This document shows positions 1-6,093 of a stretch of DNA of 23,366 bases, piece by piece. Both the position numbers and the translations under genes were made by a program. The stretch spans positions 1 through 23,366 of the forward strand of contig JAADGU010000111.1 of the NCBI GenBank assembly GCA_013152195.1. The letters are read 5' to 3'. A model generated the notes under the pieces. The model was not told where the DNA came from, made no database searches, and saw nothing but the letters and a program-made list of their open reading frames with translations. This stretch comes from Nitrospirota bacterium (GTDB taxonomy: Bacteria; Nitrospirota; Thermodesulfovibrionia; Thermodesulfovibrionales; JdFR-85). Position 1 is the stretch's first letter, and each line of letters begins with the position of its first letter.

Positions 1-72
1 ATTCAAGGAATGGACCATCTGTTCTTTATATCTCCCGGCAGCTTCTGTCTGATCTGAGCATGAATATATCAT
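1..72 (-). CDS. Possible 5' end of a divergent gene (partial)
   Basis: An open frame starts at an ATG (72..70) and runs off the left edge for exactly 24 codons without a stop. An AAGG about 11 nt upstream could serve as a weak ribosome binding site. The N-terminus reads MIYSCSDQTEAAGRYK. The spacing of S, T and G loosely recalls the SxxETxxLGxxLA start of TsaE, the ATPase of the tRNA t6A-modification complex, but 24 residues cannot support that name. An open frame this short also occurs often by chance. If real, the gene is divergent from the J-domain gene at 232, and the 159 bp between them would be a shared control region. Confidence 0.25.
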   Translation of the reverse strand, partial: MIYSCSDQTEAAGRYKEQMVHSLN

Positions 73-102
73 AAGCGATTAGGCCTTTATTTGCAACACT
101 TG

Positions 103-141
103 ACAGAGCACGGCTTTCCGAGTTGCCTTCATGTGCTCTGT
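103..141. repeat. 9-bp perfect inverted repeat upstream of first gene
   Basis: ACAGAGCAC at 103-111 is matched by its reverse complement GTGCTCTGT at 133-141, with 21 nt between. No T-run follows on either side, so it is not a typical intrinsic terminator. The right arm overlaps the palindrome that covers the candidate -35 element, so it may be part of an operator region. Confidence 0.45.
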
Positions 142-173
142 ACGTGTACAGTTTAAACGAGATGTTTTATAAT
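138..173 (+). promoter_or_regulatory. Candidate sigma-70 promoter with palindromic operator
   Basis: A perfect TATAAT lies at 168-173. Exactly 17 bp upstream is TGTACA at 145-150, four of six matches to TTGACA. The -35 element lies within a 14-bp palindrome, CTGTAC-GT-GTACAG, at 138-151. That is the usual layout of a repressor site blocking RNA polymerase. The promoter would give a leader of about 50 nt before the ATG at 232. The regulator is unknown: the spacing (CTG-N8-CAG) is two bases shorter than the E. coli LexA box. Confidence 0.5.
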
Positions 174-231
174 AGATATTGTCCTGTCATGAGTTTTGAT
201 TAGACGGACAGAGGAGTGAAACGAAAATCCT

Positions 232-681
232 ATGGGTAATGCCTCGTATTATATATGGTTGATAGTCCTGCTCATCTATATTATCAGCCCACTGGACCTG
301 TTCCCCGGGTTCTTTGACGACCTTATCGCCATAGGGCTGCTATATTATTTGTCTTACAGGAAGACGGCCCGGCAAAAACAGGGAACCTATTCACACACCA
401 ATACCCGTCAGAACTCCGGTCATAACTCCGGCAGTCAATCCCGTCAGCAGGATACCAGGCTCCTAAGCCTGGAAGAAGCATACAGGACCCTGGGGGTCTC
501 ACCAGATGCTTCGTGGGAGGAGATAAAGAAGGCATATAAAGAGAAGATCTCCAAATGTCACCCTGACAAGGTCAGTCATCTGAATGAAGAACTCCAGGAA
601 AAGGCTGAGGAGTTGACACTCAGGCTTAACAATACCCTCGAAGTTATCAAAAACAGTAATGGAAACAGGTCTCAGCACTAA
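232..681 (+). CDS. Membrane-anchored J-domain protein with DUF1232-like N-terminus
   Basis: A 149-residue protein. Residues about 5-40 are strongly hydrophobic and contain YIISPLDLFPGFFDD, which resembles the YxxxPxDLxPxxxxxDD signature of DUF1232 (YkvA-like) membrane proteins. A polar linker rich in Q, S, N and R covers about 45-75. The C-terminus is a J domain (about 78-142) with the HPD tripeptide at 110-112 and helix III/IV partly preserved. J domains stimulate Hsp70 (DnaK) ATPase, so this is likely a membrane-tethered co-chaperone recruiting DnaK to the inner membrane. There is no G/F region, zinc finger or C-terminal DnaJ domain, so it is a class III J protein and not DnaJ. The ATG at 232 follows GAGGAG at an unusually long 15 nt, but an in-frame stop at 217-219 rules out a longer start. 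Client unknown. Confidence 0.75.
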   Translation: MGNASYYIWLIVLLIYIISPLDLFPGFFDDLIAIGLLYYLSYRKTARQKQGTYSHTNTRQNSGHNSGSQSRQQDTRLLSLEEAYRTLGVSPDASWEEIKKAYKEKISKCHPDKVSHLNEELQEKAEELTLRLNNTLEVIKNSNGNRSQH

Positions 682-736
682 AGCTCTGACCTATAGTGCA
701 GCGAGAGTTAAAAAATCCGGTCAAGAGGTATGGTTA

Positions 737-1357
737 ATGAACAGAACGAGAACTGACTTTGATGAGCGGTACAGGAAAGGAGACCTGCCATGGGATACCG
801 GAAGACATGACAAAAACCTTGAGCTTGTTATAAGAGAAGAGCAAATAGCCCCCTGCCCTGCCCTGGAACTCGGTGCTGGAACCGGCAGTGATGCTATCTG
901 GCTGGCACAGCAGGGTTTTAGAGTAACTGCATTGGACATGTCGCCGACTGCAATCGGGATAGCCCGCAAAAAGGCCGCAGCAGCCGGTGTAGAGGTTGAA
1001 TTTATCGTTGCAGATATTCTCAGAGACGAAATACCTTCAGGTCCTTTTGGTTTCGTATTTGACCGTGGCTGTTTTCATACTTTTGATCTCCCGGAAGAAA
1101 GATCACGTTTGGCTGAAATCGTATGGAGACACCTGAATCCCGGAGGTTACTGGTTCAGCCTCATTGCCAGCAGCGACGGACCCAAACGGGAATCCGGACC
1201 ACCAACACGGTCTGCCCTTGATATTGTATCGGCAGTGGAATCATGGTTTGAGATCATCTCCCTGAAGACCACATCTTTTGACTCTAAACTTCCCGAGGCA
1301 CCCCGCTCCTGGGCATGCCTGATGCGAAGACGCGACAAGGCCTCAACAGAGCACTGA
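737..1357 (+). CDS. SAM-dependent methyltransferase, TPMT/TehB-like
   Basis: A 206-residue class I methyltransferase, presumably cytosolic. The N-terminus has DFDERYRKGDLPWDTGR, the W-x-x-RY-x-G-x-x-PWD-x-G pattern of thiopurine methyltransferase-like and TehB-like enzymes. Motif I is LELGAGTG at 43-50. The acidic residue at the end of strand 2, expected to bind the SAM ribose, is D67 in ALDMS. FDRGCFHTF resembles the post-motif II region, and NPGGYW is the usual loop before the late strands. The frame is open from 659, but the ATG at 737 has AGAGG eight bases upstream and starts where family members start. It lies 55 bp after the J-domain gene and 82 bp before dnaE. Substrate unknown; small thiols, oxyanions such as tellurite, or metabolite detoxification are possible. 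Confidence 0.8.
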   Translation: MNRTRTDFDERYRKGDLPWDTGRHDKNLELVIREEQIAPCPALELGAGTGSDAIWLAQQGFRVTALDMSPTAIGIARKKAAAAGVEVEFIVADILRDEIPSGPFGFVFDRGCFHTFDLPEERSRLAEIVWRHLNPGGYWFSLIASSDGPKRESGPPTRSALDIVSAVESWFEIISLKTTSFDSKLPEAPRSWACLMRRRDKASTEH

Positions 1358-1439
1358 AGAGCAAGGCCGGTAGTGATATCACGGTCTGAAACAGGGTCTC
1401 TGATTGACTTGGAATCCTCTGTATGGTTAATATTAATCC

Positions 1440-2216
1440 ATGCAACATGCAGATTATGTACCACTCCATGTACACACAGAGTACAGCCTCCTGGACGGAG
1501 CAATAAAGATAAAGGAACTGATCGAGACGGCTACTGCATACAGGATGCCCGCAGTAGCCATTACGGATCATGGCAATATCTTTGGGGCTGTTAAATTCTA
1601 CAGCGCTGCCATAAAGGCCGGAATCAAGCCCATAATCGGCTGCGAGGTCTATGTTGCCCCTGACGGCAGGCTAAACAGAAAATCCTCGTCCTCCGGAGAG
1701 AATGCCTTTCACCTGATACTCCTTGCAAGGAACATGGACGGCTACAGAAACCTCGTCACGCTCGTGAGCAAGGCGTATCTTGAGGGTTTTTACTACAAAC
1801 CAAGGATTGACGCAGACCTGCTCTCACAGTACAGCGGAGGTCTCATTGCACTCAGTTCCTGCCTGCACGGCGAGATACCGTATTATCTCTCCCAGGGCAT
1901 GATTGATGAGGCAAGGGAGGTTGCACTTCGGTACAAAAACATCCTTGGCCCTGAAAACTTCTATCTGGAGATACAGGACAACGGAATTGAGGTCCAGTAT
2001 GAAATAAACAAAAAACTCCAGGAACTCTCAAAAGAACTCCATATCGGCCTGGTAGCCACCAACGACTGTCACTATCTCAAAAAAGAGGACTCAAGGGCCC
2101 ACGACATCCTCCTGTGCATACAGACAGGAAAGACCATTAATGCCCGTGAAAGGCTCAGGTTTGAAACCGACCAGCTCTATTTCAAAAGCCCCGAGGAGAT
2201 GAAAGCCATTCAGTGA
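1440..2216 (+). CDS. dnaE: DNA polymerase III alpha subunit, N-terminal part (frameshifted)
   Basis: The first 258 codons of the replicative polymerase catalytic subunit. The PHP domain starts at once with PLHVHTEYSLLDG (metal-site histidines H10 and H12), followed by ITDHGN and IIGCEVYV; ATNDCHYL comes later in the domain. The frame ends at a TGA (2214-2216) just after SPEEMKAI, in the middle of a conserved segment. The expected continuation, FSETPEAVLNTRKIAERC, is present in another frame from 2209. The ATG at 1440 fits the family N-terminus although no good Shine-Dalgarno sequence precedes it. Either the gene is damaged or two bases are missing from the sequence. Read with the 3' part, the protein is a normal DnaE. 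Confidence 0.9.
   Translation: MQHADYVPLHVHTEYSLLDGAIKIKELIETATAYRMPAVAITDHGNIFGAVKFYSAAIKAGIKPIIGCEVYVAPDGRLNRKSSSSGENAFHLILLARNMDGYRNLVTLVSKAYLEGFYYKPRIDADLLSQYSGGLIALSSCLHGEIPYYLSQGMIDEAREVALRYKNILGPENFYLEIQDNGIEVQYEINKKLQELSKELHIGLVATNDCHYLKKEDSRAHDILLCIQTGKTINARERLRFETDQLYFKSPEEMKAIQ
2205..2216 (+). other. dnaE: Frameshift site in dnaE (two bases missing)
   Basis: The frame reads GCC ATT CAG TGA. Inserting two T after ATT gives GCC ATT TTC AGT GAA and restores the family pattern EM-x-x-x-F-x-x-x-PEA. A +1 shift would also reopen the frame but would lose one residue of this pattern. With two bases restored, the catalytic aspartates fall at 401, 403 and 555, the E. coli numbers as I recall them, so the repair adds no residue offset. 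Confidence 0.85.
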
Positions 2217-4944
2217 AACACCTGAGGCCGTACTGAATACACGGAAGATAGCGGAACGGTGCAATCTTGAATTTCAGCTTGACCGGTTTCTCCTGCCGAG
2301 GTTTGAGGTTGAAAGCGGGGATACACCTGAGGACTACCTCAAAAGGCTTTCAGTGGAAGGCCTGCAGAGAAAGATCGGCTCTGAGACGCCGGAGGTCTAT
2401 CTTAAAAGACTGGATTATGAGCTGAAGACGATCGAGAAGATGGGGTTTGCATCCTATTTTCTTATTGTCTGGGACTTTATAAACTTTGCCCGTAACAGGG
2501 GAATACCCGTTGGCCCGGGCAGGGGCTCTGCAGCCGGCAGTCTCGTGGCCTATTGTCTGGACATTACCGAGATTGATCCGATTAAATACAACCTGCTCTT
2601 TGAACGTTTTTTAAACCCCGACCGTATCAGCATGCCTGACATAGATGTGGATTTCTGCAAGGACCGCAGACCCGAGGTCATAACCTATGTAGCTGAAAAA
2701 TACGGCTCTGAACACGTTGCCCAGATAATAACTTTTGGATCCATGGCTGCAAGGGCGGCTATCAGGGATGTCGGCAGGGCACTTGATATCCCCTATGCAG
2801 AGGTGGACAGGATTGCAAAGCTCATCTCGGGCGGCCCAGGCGTTACTATTGACAGTGCAATGGCAGCAGAGCCAAAGCTCAGGGATGTATACAAGACCAA
2901 GCCCGAGATAAAGGAGCTGATAGACATTGCCAAAAGGCTGGAGGGTCTTTCAAGGCATGCCTCTACCCATGCCGCCGGTGTGGTCATATCCCCTACCCCG
3001 CTGACTGACTACACTCCCCTGTATAAATCCCCTTCAGATGAGACCGTCACTACTCAGTTTGACATGAAATCCATTGAGGCCATTGGGTTACTGAAGTTCG
3101 ACTTCCTTGGACTGAAAACCCTTACAGTGATAGAAGAAACACTGAAATACCTGCAGGGCACTGATAAGGCACTCGATATCAAATCAATCCCCTTTGATGA
3201 CCTGAAGACTTACAGGCTCCTCTCCGACGGACATACCACCGGGGTGTTTCAGCTTGAAAGCTCGGGCATGAAGGAGATACTGGTAAAGATGCAGCCCAAC
3301 AGGTTTGAGGACCTGATTGCACTTGTAGCCCTCTATCGTCCCGGCCCCATAGGCAGTGGAATGATAGATGACTTCATCAGCAGAAAAAAGGGACTGACAA
3401 AGACTGAATATGAGCTCCCTGAACTGAAGGAAGTCCTTGACGAGACTTATGGCGTGATACTCTATCAGGAACAGGTTATGAGGATCGCCAACAAGCTGGC
3501 GGGCTTCAGCATGGGCCAGGCAGATGTGCTGAGAAAGGCCATGGGGAAAAAGGACAGGGAAAAGATGGACAAACTCCTTGAGGAGTTTGTCAGGGGAGCC
3601 ATGGCAAACGGTATTATAGAGGCAAAGGCACGGAAGGTTTTTGACCTCATGGCCTTCTTTGCAGAGTATGGATTCAACAAGTCTCATTCTGCCGCCTATG
3701 CCTATCTCTCATATCAGACCGCCTACCTCAAGGCCCACTTTCCTGTTGAGTTCATGGCCGCCAACCTCTCGCAAGAGGACTCGACCGACAAGATCGTGCG
3801 GCTTATTAATGAGTGCAGGACCATGGGAGTAGAGATTCTCCCGCCGGACATCAACCTGAGCGAAAGCCGCTTCACTGTGGTGGGAAACTCGATAAGGTTT
3901 GGCCTCGATGCCGTTAAGGGTGTAGGTGAGGCCGCTGTAGAGCAGATACTGCTGGTAAGAGAGGACGGACAATTTGAGTCAATCGAGGATTTAATAAGAC
4001 GAATTGCCACGAGAAAGGTCAACCGCAAGGTAATGGAGAGTCTTGTAAAGGCAGGGGCCCTGGACAGCCTGATATCTGTTGAGGTCTCCAAACCACGGAA
4101 CGGGGACTCCAGAAAACCAGGAATCAATATGGTACGGGCCCTGGCTATGGTAAAGACAAACAGGTTGATGGACGGCAAAAACAACCTCTCCCTCTTCGGT
4201 CAGCAGAGTTTCTTCGGCAGTGACGATGCAGAGGAAGTTCAGCCGTGGAGTGATGAGGAGCTCCTGAATGCCGAAAAGGAAGCCCTTGGTTTCTATATAA
4301 CAGGACACCCCATAAACAAATACAAAAAGCTTCTTAAACTCATGGGCATTTTGAAGACATCGAGGCTTGAAGAACTCGGTGATACCACTGAGGTAGCAGT
4401 TTCAGGTATAATAAATACACTTAAAAAAACCCTTACCAAGGGAAAATCAGAGCCCATGGCAGTGTATGTGCTGGAGGATGACGAGGGCACGGTTGAATGC
4501 ATCGCCTTCCCGGAAATATACAGAAACTATTCTGATCTGATAGTAAAAAACAACCTCATCCTGGTCAGGGGGACGATTGATAAGAGCGAAAAGGGGATAA
4601 AAATACTCACCAGGGAGATTACCACCCCGGAGGATGCCTTTCAGAGCCAGGAGTTCAAACTTGAAATGAGGCTCGATAAAGATGTTATGGAGGATAGCGC
4701 ACTGACAGAGATCAAGGATTTGTTACATAAACACAGTGGTACCTGTCCTGTATATATAAAGCTGAACTCTGGCGATTATGAGACAACACTGCTTACTGAA
4801 TACAACGTAAAACCCGATGTTGAACTTATAGATATCCTGGAAGGCATCACAGGCACGGGAACTGTAAAACTCCTGCGGCTGAACGGGCATAAGGAAACAC
4901 AGCAGGCCAACAATAATCACTCCTTCAGGAGATCCCGCAAATGA
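2209..4944 (+). CDS. dnaE: DNA polymerase III alpha subunit, C-terminal part (frameshifted)
   Basis: This is the remainder of DnaE, open from 2209; the first ATG that could start it alone is at 2353. It carries the palm motif GPGRGSAAGS, the catalytic PDIDVDF (D401 and D403 of the restored protein), KFDFLGLKTL (D555), the fingers-region sequences ALYRPGP and ILYQEQVM, and NKSHSAAYAYLSYQTAYLKA. The tandem HhH region (VKGVGEAA) follows, then an OB-fold around AVSGIINTLKKTL and the C-terminal region ending at 4944. Restored length is 1168 residues, normal for DnaE1. On its own this part lacks the PHP domain. The stop overlaps the accA start as ATGA, so the two genes are translationally coupled, an arrangement also known elsewhere. 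Confidence 0.92.
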   Translation, partial: FSETPEAVLNTRKIAERCNLEFQLDRFLLPRFEVESGDTPEDYLKRLSVEGLQRKIGSETPEVYLKRLDYELKTIEKMGFASYFLIVWDFINFARNRGIPVGPGRGSAAGSLVAYCLDITEIDPIKYNLLFERFLNPDRISMPDIDVDFCKDRRPEVITYVAEKYGSEHVAQIITFGSMAARAAIRDVGRALDIPYAEVDRIAKLISGGPGVTIDSAMAAEPKLRDVYKTKPEIKELIDIAKRLEGLSRHASTHAAGVVISPTPLTDYTPLYKSPSDETVTTQFDMKSIEAIGLLKFDFLGLKTLTVIEETLKYLQGTDKALDIKSIPFDDLKTYRLLSDGHTTGVFQLESSGMKEILVKMQPNRFEDLIALVALYRPGPIGSGMIDDFISRKKGLTKTEYELPELKEVLDETYGVILYQEQVMRIANKLAGFSMGQADVLRKAMGKKDREKMDKLLEEFVRGAMANGIIEAKARKVFDLMAFFAEYGFNKSHSAAYAYLSYQTAYLKAHFPVEFMAANLSQEDSTDKIVRLINECRTMGVEILPPDINLSESRFTVVGNSIRFGLDAVKGVGEAAVEQILLVREDGQFESIEDLIRRIATRKVNRKVMESLVKAGALDSLISVEVSKPRNGDSRKPGINMVRALAMVKTNRLMDGKNNLSLFGQQSFFGSDDAEEVQPWSDEELLNAEKEALGFYITGHPINKYKKLLKLMGILKTSRLEELGDTTEVAVSGIINTLKKTLTKGKSEPMAVYVLEDDEGTVECIAFPEIYRNYSDLIVKNNLILVRGTIDKSEKGIKILTREITTPEDAFQSQEFKLEMRLDKDVMEDSALTEIKDLLHKHSGTCPVYIKLNSGDYETTLLTEYNVKPDVELIDILEGITGTGTVKLLRLNGHKETQQANNNHSFRRSRK

Positions 4945-5645
4945 TACGATACTATCTTGACTTTGAAAAGCCCATCCAGGAGCTTGAACTGAAGATCGAA
5001 GAGCTTAAACGCCTCAGCAACGGGCAGGACCTCAATATAACGTCCGAACTCGAGAAACTTGAACAAAAGGCCGGGGAGATGAGGGATGACATATTCTCAA
5101 GACTCACCCCCTGGCAGAAGACACAGATCGCAAGACATCCCGACAGGCCCTACACCCTTGATTACATAAATATGCTGACCGATGATTTTATCGAGCTCCA
5201 TGGTGACAGAAGATACTCGGATGACCCGGCCATTGTTGGCGGCATTGGAAGTATTGGAGGGACAAGCATGGTGATTATCGGCCACCAGAAGGGCAGAGGG
5301 ACAAAGGAGAGGATTAACAGAAACTTCGGCCAGCCCCAGCCAGAGGGTTACAGAAAAGCACTCAGGCTTATGAAGTTTGCAGAGCGCTTTAACAAACCCC
5401 TGCTGACTTTCGTTGATACTCCGGGTGCTTTCCCGGGGCTTGGCGCTGAGGAGCGGGGACAGGCTGAGGCAATAGCGGTAAATCTCATGGAGATGTCAAG
5501 ACTGCGAATCCCTGTAATCTCAATTGTCATCGGTGAAGGTGGCAGCGGCGGAGCCCTTGCAATCTCCGTGGCAGACAGGCTCTATATGTTTGAACACTCT
5601 GTTTACTCCGTAATATCACCGGAGGGGTGTGCTGCAATACTCTGA
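4941..5645 (+). CDS. accA: Acetyl-CoA carboxylase carboxyltransferase alpha, N-terminal part (frameshifted)
   Basis: This is the alpha subunit of the carboxyltransferase that, with AccD, moves CO2 from biotin-BCCP to acetyl-CoA to make malonyl-CoA for fatty acid synthesis. The protein opens with the usual helical segment (LDFEKPIQELELKIEELK), then ARHPDRPYTLDYI, FIELHGDR, IGHQKGRGTKE, NFGQPQPEGYRKA, FVDTPGAFPG and EGGSGGALA, all standard AccA motifs. It stops at a TGA (5643-5645) right after SPEGCAAIL, where the family has a tryptophan followed by K. The missing C-terminus lies in another frame. The ATG overlaps the dnaE stop (ATGA). Confidence 0.9.
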   Translation: MIRYYLDFEKPIQELELKIEELKRLSNGQDLNITSELEKLEQKAGEMRDDIFSRLTPWQKTQIARHPDRPYTLDYINMLTDDFIELHGDRRYSDDPAIVGGIGSIGGTSMVIIGHQKGRGTKERINRNFGQPQPEGYRKALRLMKFAERFNKPLLTFVDTPGAFPGLGAEERGQAEAIAVNLMEMSRLRIPVISIVIGEGGSGGALAISVADRLYMFEHSVYSVISPEGCAAIL

Positions 5646-5650
5646 AAAAC
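5640..5650 (+). other. accA: Frameshift site in accA (one base missing)
   Basis: The frame reads ATA CTC TGA AAA. One extra G gives ATA CTC TGG AAA AAC and the family sequence AAILWKN. The TGA therefore looks like a Trp codon that lost one base. No X-XXY-YYZ slippery heptamer precedes it. Confidence 0.85.
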
Positions 5651-5917
5651 GGCGATCTTGACCCCGGGGAGTTCGAAAGGGCCGCCGAAGCACTGAAACT
5701 CACAGCACAGGACCTTTTGAATTTCAGGATTATTGATGATATTATACCCGAACCACCAGGCGGAATACATAGAGACCCAAAGGCCGCTGCTGAAAAGATA
5801 AAAGAGACCATACTTAATACAATTGAAAAACTCAGAAGCAAAAACATCGAAAAGCTCCTTGAAGAGAGATACAAAAAGTTAAGACGTATAGGGAAGTTCT
5901 CCAGACAGGAATTCTAA
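5645..5917 (+). CDS. accA: Acetyl-CoA carboxylase carboxyltransferase alpha, C-terminal part (frameshifted)
   Basis: This continues AccA in a second frame: KNGDLDPGEFERAAEALKLT, then DLLNFRIIDDIIPEPPGG and HRDP, which match the AccA C-terminal region, then a lysine-rich helical tail. Joined to the first part it gives 325 residues, the usual length. A GTG at 5627 could in principle start this frame, with GGAGG almost touching it, but the spacing is too short for efficient initiation. Independent translation would also lack the acyl-CoA site. No gene follows directly; the next starts 176 bp later. Confidence 0.85.
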   Translation, partial: KNGDLDPGEFERAAEALKLTAQDLLNFRIIDDIIPEPPGGIHRDPKAAAEKIKETILNTIEKLRSKNIEKLLEERYKKLRRIGKFSRQEF

Positions 5918-6093
5918 CTGTTTTCTGCTCAAATTATTTCCGTTATATGATATCCTTATAATTCTCCTGTATTTTTCTTATAACTTTTATTTATAATATG
6001 ATTACATAAATTAAAACATGTACTATAAAAACGTCTCCCCTGATAAGAATTTTTGCTCAAAAGGCTATTCCGCTTAAAAATGGAGATTAAAGA

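Noticed and set aside
138..151. LexA (SOS) box
   Set aside because: CTG-N8-CAG is two bases shorter than the E. coli CTG-N10-CAG site and does not match the CGAAC-N4-GTTCG type. Kept only as an operator of unknown regulator.
2209..2352. Split-intein or deliberately split DnaE
   Set aside because: There is no intein sequence at the break, and the two parts join in register without extra residues.
3184..4184. Long antisense frames across dnaE
   Set aside because: They lie opposite conserved polymerase motifs, have no recognisable domains or ribosome binding sites, and follow from the codon bias of the real gene.
2205..5650. Programmed frameshifting at the dnaE and accA breaks, because both shifts end at once on UGA as in prfB
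   Set aside because: dnaE needs +1 (or -2) and accA needs -1 (or +2), so one mechanism cannot serve both. Neither site has a slippery heptamer, a CUU-UGA, or a Shine-Dalgarno-like sequence at the prfB spacing. Missing bases restore exact family sequence.
5918..6093. Strong promoter in the accA to PilZ gene gap
   Set aside because: TATAAT-like hexamers occur at 5957 and 5992, but no -35 element lies at the right spacing. The AT-richness makes such matches expected. A promoter probably exists here but cannot be placed.
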